From contig SEMN01000327.1 in NCBI GenBank assembly GCA_005408345.1, positions 496,001-560,000 of the forward strand: DNA of 64,000 nucleotides, written 5' to 3'. Below are positions 22,801 to 34,982 of the stretch, in pieces (the first letter of the stretch is position 1; every line of letters starts with the position of its first letter). The position numbers and the translations under genes are program-made. The notes beneath the pieces were generated by a model, which ran no database searches, was not told the origin of the DNA, and saw only the letters and a program-made list of their open reading frames with translations. The stretch comes from Macquaria australasica. Its lineage: Eukaryota; Chordata; Actinopteri; Centrarchiformes; Percichthyidae.

Positions 22801-25800
22801 AAAATACAGGGCCTGTGTGCCCAGACAGGTACTTAATGCACTGTGCTTCATCAAGGCATGGGCTGTTAATGATTTAGTCTTAGATTTTCACAGCATAGGA
22901 TGTGTGTGCGTTTATTAAAGAATTGTTTTGTCCCACAGAGCTATTGAGAGTGTTTACAGAGAGTATTGTGAGCAGAACAGCAAAGAGCAGCCTGAATATC
23001 TGGACAGCAGCCCTTCAGAGGACCTCATGTGGACAGACAGCACAGTGTGGGCAAAGGTGCGTACGCTCATAATGTAATTGACCTCATTCTTGTAGTGTTT
23101 ACAAGAAGCAGACTTTTTCGTAAATATCCATAAATCCACTGCTTAGAAATCAAATAAAAGAGACACTAGTGCAAACAGGAACAGCTAGTAGCTAATGCAG
23201 CATGACCTTCCATGTGCAGATTCAGGTGTCAGTGTTTAATGAGTGCTACTTTGGATCATTGATCAGGCTCAGGGGCTCTGGAATGATAGAATATGTATCA
23301 TGACAGAAGCGTGTTTCTTAACCTCATGTCAAGGTGGAGGAGTTCGGTTCCCTGGAAAGACTGACAGAGGAAAATGGAGTCAGAGTGACGAAAAATGGGG
23401 AGAGGAAGAAAAACGGGGTGAGTGAAATGGTCGTTGTCATTTGCCTTGTTAATATGGAACGGCACTATCTGGTCTAACATGCAGTGTGTTGTTGTTTTTA
23501 TTCTACATGTGTTTATTGTTTCACTGTGCTGAAATTGAACATTAGCTGGTGTGATTTTTCGTGTGACGCAGTTTGCATTCTGTATCAACAACAGTCTAAT
23601 GATCCACAATACGTCCCAGAGGAGAGTCACTGCCATTATCACCAAGGAATCGGCCCCTACAACGATGTAGACATCCCAGGGTGCTGGTTTTTCAAATTAC
23701 CTCATAAGGTGAAGTTTCAGTGTTTACCTAGAAGTGTCCTGAATAACTAGCATTGGCACGTTGTCACTTCATTGAGTTACTTTCATCGTCTCACTGAATA
23801 TCTGTGTGTTTCAGGATGGTAATCACAACAATGTTGGGAGTCCTTTTTCAAAAGACTTCCTGTCCAAGATGGAGGACGGTACTCTGAGGGCAGGACGTGG
23901 TGGAACCAACGCTACACAAGCTCTGGAGATCAACAAAATGATCTCCTTCTGGAGGAATGCCCATAAACGTATAAGGTGCCAGTCTGTTTCCACCATGAAG
24001 TCACTCATCTATTTGGATGATCACAATCAGCTTTGTTAGTCATGACGATGGTGAATACATGATTTCACTGTCTCCTCATAGCTCTCAGATGGTGCTGTGG
24101 CTGCGAAAGGTAGAGCTTCCTCGTATTGTCAGCAGGTTTGTCTGGTATATAGCCATCTTGTATTTATTGATCAGCCATGTAGTGGGGAAAAGACATTGCT
24201 GTATATGACAACTTTTCTGTCTCCCAAAGACAAAAAGAGTTTGATGAAGAGGGCCAGTATGGTGCCATATTACCTCAGGTCATCACAGCTGGAACGGTAA
24301 CACGTCGGGCCGTGGAGCCAACGTGGCTGACTGCCAGTAATGCACGGGTAAGAGGCAGAGCCGATGAAGAAAAACCTCACAACACATCGCAAGTCTGAGA
24401 TTACTCACTCGGCTGCTAGTTTGAACTAAATTGCATTCATCAGCCAATAGAGCAAGGTTGTTTGTATGACTTTTTTGTGTCCACAGCGGGATCGGGTGGG
24501 CAGTGAGCTGAAGGCCATGGTGCAGGTACCACCTGGATATCACCTGGTGGGAGCAGATGTGGACTCTCAAGAGCTGTGGATCGCTGCTGTGCTTGGAGAG
24601 GCTCACTTTGCTGGCATGCACGGTGAGATTTGTTGTTTGTTGTTGACTTTTGAAATCTAGTTCTTACTTAAACACTATATTATTAAAATTGTAGAAGGCA
24701 ACGCGTTTTTTTTATCTGTCGTAATCTGAACAAACAGCATCTGATATCAACTGTGTTCATCTTTTGTCTCCGCTGGGGTCAGGTTGTACAGCGTTTGGCT
24801 GGATGACCCTTCAGGGAAAGAAGAGTCAGGGCACTGACCTGCACAGCCGCACTGCTGACACTGTGGGCATCAGCCGAGAGCATGCCAAGGTGTTCAACTA
24901 TGGACGCATTTATGGCGCAGGACAACCCTTTGCTGAGAGGCTGCTAATGCAGTTCAACCACCGCCTCAGTCAGACAGAAGCTGCCAGTAAGGCCAGGCAG
25001 ATGTACGCCTTAACAAAGGGCATACGCAGGTACACTGAACAGGTTGAATAGTTTTGTGTTTAAGTCAAGATTTTATTTTTAGTTAGTTGTTTGTGCAAAG
25101 GTGATTAAGTTGAGCTGTACTGCTGCATGTTTGTGTTCATTTGTTTTTACAGCTACCATCTGACAGAGGAGGGTGAGTGGCTGGTCAGTGAACTGGGTAT
25201 AGAGGTGGAGAGGGAGGAAAATGGAAGTATCACCCTGCAGGAGTTGCGGAGGCTCACTAGACTGGCCTCACAGTGGTGAGCGAGCAAGTAAAACATCACA
25301 CAAACATCCACAACCACTTGTCAGGAGCCTTTTAGTGTCACAACATATTCTCCTACATCCTCCCGGTTGCTCTGTTCCTTCATTTCCGTCTGTGTTCCTT
25401 ATACCTGTCAGCTATCGGCGGAAGAAGTGGGACATGGTCGAAAAACGTCTGTGGGCCGGAGGTACTGAGTCGGACATGTTCAATAAGCTGGAGATCATTG
25501 CTCATTCAGCCCAGCCAGCCACTCCTGTTCTAGGCTGCAGGATTAGCAGAGCGCTGGAGCCCAAGGCAGTTAAGGATGAGGTGAGGCAGTGCTGATCAGT
25601 GGGACAGACCAACTCTTAACAGAAATGTAATCAACATGCTTCGTGTACCAAAAACCTTTTTTTTTTCATTGGTATAATTCTGGAGATTCATTGTAAGAGA
25701 TGTTTATTGCCTTTTATTATTTTATTGCCCATAGCCAAGTGCCCACTTTGTCATTAAGATCTGATCATAAACTGTTTTGAAGAAGAAATTATTAGCATAG

Positions 25801-27284
25801 AAATGGCTTTTTTTCCCCCTATAATGAATTACATATACATTACTCAAGAGCCCGAACTGGTTGAGGTCCATTGTTGCTTGTAATGGAGTCTCTGAACCAC
25901 AATATAACCTCTTCGTCTTAACGTAAGATGTTGCCATATTTCTTTTGTCAGTTTATCACGAGCAGAGTGAACTGGGTGGTCCAGAGCTCTGCAGTGGACT
26001 ACCTACATCTGATGCTGGTGGCCATGAAGTGGCTCTTTGAGGAGTACGACATCGACGGCCGTTTCTGCATCAGCATCCACGATGAGGTGCGGTACCTTGT
26101 CAGCAGCAAAGACCGTTACCGAGCGGCGCTGGCACTTCAGGTCACAAACCTGCTTACGAGGTCTGCTCACAGTAGTAGTATTTATTCTTCCCTGTCAAAA
26201 TATCAACTATAGAATAGGCAATGAACTAGACAGCTATTCTGATTGTGTGCTTCCGTCTCCTGCAGGAGTGTGTTCGCCCATGCGTTAGGCATGCAGGACC
26301 TTCCCCAGTCAGTAGCTTTCTTCAGTTCAGTTGACATTGACCAGTGTCTGAGGAAGGAGGTCACCATGGACTGCGTGACCCCCTCCAACCCCACAGGTCT
26401 GGAACGAAGATACGGTCTACAACCTGGTGAGTTCTGCACACCATCATCAGCCTTTATTTATTTTCCTGTAGTATGAGGCATGCAGGTATCAAAGTAATAA
26501 TTTTGTGTACATGAATTAATACATTTCTTTTTATGTGCACCCTCAAAGTGATACAGTGCACATGAATTAATCAATACAATATTGTTAGAACCCCAAGTAT
26601 ATCCAGATGTCTCAATCCAAAATCAAAATCAAACTTATGTCAAAGCCAAGAAGCCATTTTACATTGTAAGTGACCTTTCACTTTATTTGCCCTGTGTCAC
26701 ACAGCCTCTTGTGACCTGGCCAGGGAAGAGTACAAAGAAATTCCAAAAAAATTCCATACACAACACAATAAAATAAAAAAAAACACACACTATAAAACAG
26801 TGTAAATAAACAGAATAAGAGAAAATATTTATTTTAAAACAAAACAGCACTTGACAAAGCTAGGCTGAAAATCTCTTCAGGAGGCATTGGAAAGCATAGA
26901 TCCACTTCTTCCTTTAGTGTAGCCAAGGACTGATAAAGTAGGGCCTTTGTAAATGCTACTGTATGTAGTTAGAACTGTACTATCTTTAAAATAAAAGCTG
27001 TGGCCTTAATCTTAACAACAGAGCAGCTTATTCATCATGACGCCATCCTGATGAAGTGGAGGCAGAAAGTCAAATTATTCCTTGACAAATCTTTAAATAA
27101 TGTAAAATAGAAGTGTCAGTCAAAAAGAACACCTCATATACAAAATACACATTTTAGAATAAAGTGAACTATAGGAACACAATCAGATTGTTAAAACAAT
27201 GTTTGCAAACTTTCCACAGGTGAGGCCTTGGACATCTACCAAATCATGGACATCACTAAAGGCTCTCTGGACAAAGAAATATAG
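19841..27284 (+). CDS. polg: DNA polymerase gamma catalytic subunit (mitochondrial)
   Basis: This family-A polymerase replicates and proofreads mitochondrial DNA together with POLG2 and TWINKLE. Coding exons: 19,841-20,412; 20,579-20,774; 20,864-21,031; 21,191-21,337; 21,476-21,555; 21,681-21,863; 22,067-22,209; 22,360-22,483; 22,604-22,828; 22,939-23,056; 23,334-23,417; 23,595-23,708; 23,815-23,975; 24,082-24,135; 24,230-24,347; 24,487-24,622; 24,783-25,029; 25,153-25,275; 25,412-25,580; 25,952-26,160; 26,266-26,426; 27,220-27,284. They join in frame to 1,198 aa (human about 1,239). The N-terminus (MLHVLRCPLQRTL...) is a basic mitochondrial presequence. Exonuclease motifs: VFDVEVC (D169/E171), GHNVSFDR (D245), YCAMDV (D370). 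Polymerase motifs: A GADVDSQELW (D853), B HAKVFNYGRIYGAG, C ISIHDEVRY (D1098). All catalytic residues are present. The spacer is shorter than in human, and the polyglutamine of the human N-terminus is absent. The gene ends tail to tail with fanci. The start of exon 12 is the least certain boundary. Confidence 0.97.
26427..27219 (+). other. Last polg intron (793 bp)
   Basis: The largest polg intron is AT-rich. It has an A-rich stretch near 26,740-26,830 and a few minus-strand AATAAA/AATAAT-type words (TTTATT on plus near 26,452, 26,683 and 26,829) that could terminate the opposing fanci transcript. No exon or RNA gene was recognised. Confidence 0.5.
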
Positions 27285-27407
27285 CGCTGTGTGGCCCAAG
27301 CTACTGTTGTTCAGACACACAACTGCAAGGAGGCTGTTCAGCAGCTGGTCAGGTTCACGATCAGTGAGGATTTTGGAGATGTGGGTATCAAACGGAGGAG
27401 TCTTGGC

Positions 27408-30400
27408 TCACTGCTTTCTCTTCTTCTGTTTGGGTTCTTGTGTCTCCTCTGCGTCCTGTGACTCTGTAGTCTGAAAGGGATGGAAGAAGAAACAGACACT
27501 GAGATCTCACCAGCAGAAGGTGGTCTAATGTTCAAAACACATCACAAATGGGAAAGCATTTCAGCTATTAGCTCAATCTGCATAGAAAACAAAACAAAAC
27601 AGCTATATTGACTTGTGTAATCAAGGGGGAGAAAAAAAAGCAGTTGTGCTGTGAATGTGTAAGGAAAGACAGCATGGAACCTTGGAGCTGCTAGTTACAG
27701 TATGAGATTGCACTTACCTCCTGATTGTCGTCCTGCTCCTGCAGGGCTGCGTCCAGAGTAGCAGGGATGATGCGGAAATCTCTTGAGGTGCTCAGCTTCA
27801 TGTACTGCATCAGATTAACCTTGGCAGACACACACAGATGTTGGTTAAATGCTGTGTACGAGTGGCCTTTACTGATAACACACTAGCGACCGTGTTCAGG
27901 GAACTTTCTGTGTGTTGCTCAGTGTTCTGTTTTACGCGTCTCTTTATGTATTTTGAGAATCGAGCGATCCAGTTCACACATACCTTTGATTTCTTTGAGA
28001 GTGTGATGAGGTATTTCTCATACTGCTCGATGCTGAAGATCAAGTTAGGGATGGCCTTCGTCTCACGCAGAAGTTTTGACTACCAAGAGAAAAATTGAGA
28101 AACAAATTCTGAATGGATTCATTCAAAAGGCCAGAAGTGTATAGTTGTAAAGTGTATCTATACATGTTTTATTGATTTAATAAAGATAAATAGAAAATGT
28201 AAATGTATTGTTGTTATAATCAATCAACATAATTATTAGAGATAAATGTTCTTACAGAGGCAGCAGTGTTCACTTCATTCCTTTTCTTTTTCTTCTTGTC
28301 ATCTGCACCTCCGCCACTGAATTCTCCACTCTAATGGAAAAAACACATTGTTTTCAAAACATCAACAAACTCCCTCTTGAGGCCGAAGTTGCTAGTGTCA
28401 AACCCATAACAGAAAAACTCAAACAGCAGTCATAATTAGAGATTATCATTCGTCTGAAAACCTGGAGCTTTGGCAGGGACTAGTTTACAAAACTGGACTG
28501 AGCTGTACCTGTGCGTATGTGATGTAAGAGTAACACTGTGGTGTTAGGTGGGAGCCAGACAGTTTGACCTACACAGGTGACACCGAAAACACCAGATTAG
28601 CATGACATCAGAAGTACTGGAAGATTCAAACAGAGAAACAATACCTCAGACTCACCAGCTTCTCAAAGCGTGCTGGCAGTGCACCGTGCTGGCTGGCACA
28701 CACCTGGATGTACTAAAACGGCACACGGAGAAAAGAAATGAATGTCACACTAGACAAACTTCACAAACTCTATATTTGTACTGCAATCATACTGCAGAGC
28801 GGACAAATACGCACATATTTGACCAGGGTGGTGAGGATGGTGTATGTACGAGTCAGTTCTCTCAGCAGTGTAATGGTGCAGGTGCCAGGCAGCAGGGCCG
28901 TCTGGACCAGCTCATTTAATGCTGTCAAAAGAGTCCCGAGCTGCAGCGTCACCGCTTTCTCTATTGGATCCTTCTGGCCCGCAGTCTGGGTGGCCTCACC
29001 TGCACATCAGGAACGTTAACATCACGGAAGTTTTAGTACCATCCCCTGACAGAGATGCATCTCCTCCCCTGTCCCCTCTCAACTCTCACCATTAATCCGA
29101 CTGAGCGTCAGTGTGAAATGGCTTCTTACCAGAGCCCGATTTGTCAGAGGCCGCCTGGCTTTTCTTTCTGGCAATCAGCCAGTCCACTTCATCAAACACT
29201 CTGTCAACCTGCGACAGGACCAGCAGCTGGGGCAAGAGATTAAAGTGACGAAGACGGTGAGCGCGCTGCGTAAAACAGATTCTGAGATATCGGTGTCAAA
29301 GCAAATTAGAAGCTTCCAAGCGTAAGAACCAACACTCACTGCTGCTGTTGTTGCCGTCTTCATGTTGACAATGGCAAAGTGAGACTGTTTTTCCACCTCC
29401 ACATCCTGATCACACAGAAAGAAAAAGGCATAAACGTATAATTAGTACTGCAAAATGAAGGCCAAATGATTACTGTGGATTACTTTAAAAGTATTAGTCG
29501 TGGTGATGATTTTAGAAAAGTTTGAGGAAATTCTAAAATGTGGCACTGATACCTTTAATAGCTGCCATTGTACTTGAATAAATAAATGTTCTAACATGGC
29601 CAATACTGTATCTACTAACCCTTTAACACTGTGAGAATTTGGGATGACATGAGACAATACATTAGTTGGATTTGAACCATGGACAAAGCAGTTGTTAATG
29701 AAGGTACCTGGAGAAAAGGCACCTGCATTTAACATATAATTGTGTAATGTAAAAACTGAGATATACAACAACACTGATTAACTGTTTGCCATAATTAAAT
29801 CACTATAAATTGCTGGTATCAATTGCTGCCTTGCAATTGTTTTTAAGGTATAATGCCAAATTGCGTGTGCTCTGAACACTGTAAAGTCTATTTGTGTGTA
29901 CCTCATCGATATCTCCCAGTTGGCTGTGGATGTCTTGGCAGAGCTCCAGCAACAGGCTTACGGGACTCTTATAGAGAACATGCAGGTTTAAGAGAAGAGA
30001 GAGGAGGCCCTTGGAGAAAGCAGAATCCTCTAAAAGAGAGAAATAAACAGATCTGAGAAAACACACCTTACTGTAACTAACATGGACTCAAAGATTAAGT
30101 AAATTGTCACCCACCAAAACTGGTCTCCTTGCAGATTTTCACAGTCCACGTGATCATCTGAACAAACTGTAGATGTAGACGTGTGTTAGTGGAAAACATA
30201 CAACACATGTTCTGCTAAGTGCACTTAAGAGTACCCCTACCTGTTGGGAGGAGGGCTTTAGCTGGCGTGAGAGCACACTCAAGATGCTGACCAGCAGCTG
30301 AGCCTCTTTGCTGTTGAAGTCTTCCTCACCTCCACTTAACTGTGTGAACAGCGCCCTCTGGTGATGAGCAAATAAAAATGGATTTTAGTGCAAGTGCTCA

Positions 30401-33400
30401 GAATCAGAATGAGGCTTATTGCCAAGTAGGTTTCCACATACAAGGAATTTGCCTTTGGTATATTGGTGCATAACAATAAACATAGTAAGTATAATATAAA
30501 GAAAATATAAAGAAAGATAAAACACATACTGTAAGTCAAGAAGCATAAATATGAAACAGAAAATTGACAATAAGATGAAAAGTTATTAAAAAAATATGTA
30601 CAATATGACTTATTTAAACAAAGAGCTGTACAGTTTTGTGCAGGGATGTGCAAAGGTTCACAGTATGAAGTTTAAAGCATTTAATAATATAATATAATGT
30701 ACAGATGGGGTGAAGCAGCGCTCGCAACATTTAAAACAAACAGATTTGTGTCTGACATATTAAACGGATTCCTGGTACAATTTTGTGAAATAATGTTTTA
30801 GCCTGTCACATCCTATCTGAAAGAGAAGCAATAGATAGACACCACTTTACACTTCTCCATTAGAAAATAAATGTCTGGATTTTAACCTTTAAGATAAGAA
30901 GTATAGCTGCACCTGAAACTGTCTGATGTAAAAGAAGTTCATCTCTGTAACGCTGCCGTCGTCTGGCTCGGCATCGTCCTCTGAGATGTCTGCGAGAAAC
31001 ACAACGTGTGATGTATTACTGCGTGCCATTCAGGTGTAAAACGTAAAATTCACCGCTTTTGCAGTTTGAAACCAGTGTGTGTCTGACCCATGGTGGAGAG
31101 GAGCTGGGCCATCCTGTCTGGATAGCGCTGCTGGCAGGTTGTGAAGATCCTGAGCAGACCTTCCAGACACAGCTGGGACAGACTGGAGCGCTTCTCCTTC
31201 CTCCCTGCGTCCTCCACGACGCTGGGGATGTTGGTGTAACGCCACATCAGCACACTGGGACGACAATTATACAAAGACGGATCTCTCTCATTGGTCAAAC
31301 AATGTCATGAACACAGTCTAACTATATGCTGTTATTTCGGCCAAGGGATTCCAACCTTGTCATGTCACAGAGGAAGCGGAAAGTTCTGTCTGTGTTCTGT
31401 CCGTCTGGGCCGTCCGTGTGTCCAGTTTCTTCCAGCTGCTGGATCTTCTGTACAGCCACACTTACTGCATAACGCACAAAATCTCCACTTGAGCGAAGCA
31501 CTGAGAGAGCCTCCTCTCTGCTCTGAGTGCTGTCTCTGGAAAAAAAAGAAAAGAAATATGTTTAATGTATTGGTGTTGTCAATACTACTCTTGATTGAAT
31601 GCACATTTAACACACATTTTTGGAAACCACTTAATGCAATTATATAGATTTCAGCTCCTCAAGTTTGCTCAGTACTTGCAACTGTCATTTTGATGAATGC
31701 TATACAGAGTGTATTTTTGTATTGGCTACAAATTATTGCAAACAAAATACAATCCAGTGAAGACATGTAAGAACTGAAAAGATGAAAACAGTTTATATAT
31801 AAAAGCTGTTTTCAGGTGTATGTATCGTGATTTCATTTCATAAAATGTGACTTTTCTATTCAGACAGAACCAGTCAGTGTGACAGTAATCCATGTAAACA
31901 TAGCCAACGGAAGCATTTACCTGAAGAGCACAGTGAGGAGAGTTGATATGAAGCCCAAAGACAGTAAACTGCGGGGGGTCTTGTGTGAGGGCACTCTGCC
32001 CTTTCCGGATTTCTCCTTCAGGATCTCACACAGCTTGTGGTAGCGGCTGAACAGCTCCATGAGCTCCTCAAAGCGGCTTTTACTGCAACACACAGACGCA
32101 AATAAAAACACACAAATAAAAAAACTCCCCACTTTAACAACATTTTCGCTACACAACGTCCTGATCAGAGAGAGGTGGTTGTTACTTGTAGTTGGCTTTG
32201 ATGAAGTTGTACTCCATGAGGACCTCATACACTCCCATCACCAGCACAGCATAGATATTATTCTTCACCCCAACACTGGAGCCCATGGAGAACTCAGCTG
32301 ACTTGTCCTGGTCAACACACAGACAGGAAGTGGCTTAAGAGGATGCCTCCAGTGCCACAACATTAATAACTGGCAAGGGTAGGGACAAGCATGGACGCTG
32401 TAAGTGAGGGAAACCTGCAGCTGATATACGACTCAAATGTTCATTTGTAGGAATAGATGCTTATTTGCTTCCTGCTTGCACATCTCATAAAGATTCCCAT
32501 TTGTTCTTCAACCAGACTACTCATTTTATTAAAATTACAAACTGTTAGTGTTTCTCATCTTACAGCCATGTGCAGGTCACTAAGACACATAACTAGTAAG
32601 ATCAATAAAACGTTATTGATGCAGATCATGGGAAAGTTACTCCTGCTGTGGGGGAGTTCAAAACTGAGCCGAACTTTTGAAAGCCAAACAATGTAGCTCA
32701 GTGAACAGTTTTCAAGCGTTTGCTCCTGTCCTTATATGCATACCAGTTCAAAGTCCTCCAGTTCACTCTTGATCATGCGTCTTGTCATGCTCTCGAGGAT
32801 TGTCTGTAGTTCAGACTGGTATCCCTCCTCCTCCTCCTCCTCGTCATCGCTGTCGTCAGCGTTGGGGTTGGCTGATCGCCGCATGTTCTGCAGCCACAGC
32901 AGGCAGTGCACAGTGCAGCTCACCAGATGGGCCTGACAGGAAACAAACACTATTTATAGCAGACATTAACACGACAAAAACAGTCACAAAAATGCTACAG
33001 TGCAGACAAGATTACCAGGGGCTCCTGGAGGTAGACTTGGTCTCCGAGAGCTGTGATGCACGGCTCCAGTTTCACCGGCGGCAGGAGGTCTTGTTCAGGC
33101 TCGTAGTACCGCCTCAGCTAAAGATACAAAGACATGACATATAGCTCTCCATGTTACAGATAACACGACAAACAGGCCATTACACCTAATACAGTATGCA
33201 CATAACACACACACATACCTGTGAGAAGAGGGTCTGCATGATGGAGCTTGCAAGTTGAGAGTTGCGACGGAGAACATCATAGAAACCCTGAAAAAGGCGG
33301 GAATTTGTTTTCTCAGTGTAAAACATGTCTTTCCACACCTTAAATGTTGTCTGCTGCACAGATTAATCACAAAAGGATCATATTACAAATGCTGAAAGAT

Positions 33401-34945
33401 ATGTATACAATATGCTAAAGGTGCAGTAAAAGAAGTTGTTCCTAAGCTTATCAAGCTTATCAATCGTGGTTAGTAGTTGTAACAGCATGTAGCAAAAATG
33501 TAAATCAACTAATAAACATGGCATAGAAAAGAGGCCTCTAACCTCATAGAGCATGAGGCGCACATCAGCCTGCTGGCCGAGGCAGCGGCGCAGGCTGCTC
33601 AGGATCTCCAGACAGAACGCTTCATTGGCAGCAGAGTTGTAACGAGAATGAACGTCCACTTGGATCTATTCAGGGGTTCGGGCACAGTTACTATAAGACA
33701 GACCATGTTTAAAATTGCACATATTTCCACAACTGCAGATGTTTTCCAGCACCTTTGCTGCACATGCATCTATGGAAAGACTGCACACAGTCCAACTGGA
33801 ACTGTACCTGGCTAGAGGAGACTGCCTGGCTACACTGGCTCGAGGCCAAGCTGCCCAACACTTTGAAGTTCTTCAGCAGCAACAAGAAGCCAGTCACTGC
33901 AGACTTCCTGCCGTCCAGTTGGCTAGCAGAGTCATATAGGGGGGAGAATTAATGAATTGCTGTTAAGCTATCAAATGTGTTAACCAAAGCATGATTCATT
34001 AACTGTACTGATTAAGAGCAAAGCAGTACACACCTGGAAAACATGGCCTTGCGGAGAACTAGAATCAAAGCATCTTTCAAGGACATACTGACTTTAAGCA
34101 GGGGCTGGAGATTAAACAGAGAAGAAGGATTAGACAACAGACACCTCTACAGTGTGTGTGTGTGTGTGTGTCTGTTTAGGTACCTGGACAGCTTTTAGTA
34201 GACCCTGAACAGTGGCCAAGGGCAGGTATGACAGGTGGTCAAAGGTCTCTGTCACCTTGGAGGATGACTCCAAGAGGATCATGGGAGCAGAGACCACAAT
34301 GTCAGAGAAAAGGTCTAAAGATACAGAAACAAACAACAACAACAAAAAAGTCAAAATCTACCAAGACTGATTAGACACTGGTGTACATCTGAAAGCTGAG
34401 ACTAATATCTAAATGTTGTTTTACCTAAGTAATGATTGACAGGTGAGGCTGTCTTTGTGACCAATCGATTCAAGACCTGCTCCAGTATCTCGCCTCTGAT
34501 AGGCTCGTGCATCTGTTGCAGAACACACATCCTCCAGTGAGAAAACGCAATATAAACATGTAGTCAATAATCAGTCATCTACGTTGTGATAATTCTATAA
34601 AATAAAAATAAAAAACAAATGTTACCTTAAAACCCTGCAAGAGCACCTGTCCTCCTAGCTTACATGCCTGCTGAGCGGGGGTCCTGGCTATGTTATCAGA
34701 CCCTTCTGTGGTCTTGCCAAATGGTCCAGGTTTGGGTCCAAATGTATCCATGAGGAAGAAGCCCAGCTGCACCAGCCCCTGGGTCACATGATCCCAACCA
34801 AACACACTGTACAGGCGGAAGAGTAGAATTCATGTGAAGAAGCTTATTGTGTTCACGATAGATGTGAGATGATAATGTAGTGTATCTTCACGTTATACGT
34901 CTCACTGGAAAACAAAATCTTAATGGTCATCACATAGCCACAGGT

Positions 34946-34982
<37 letters not shown>

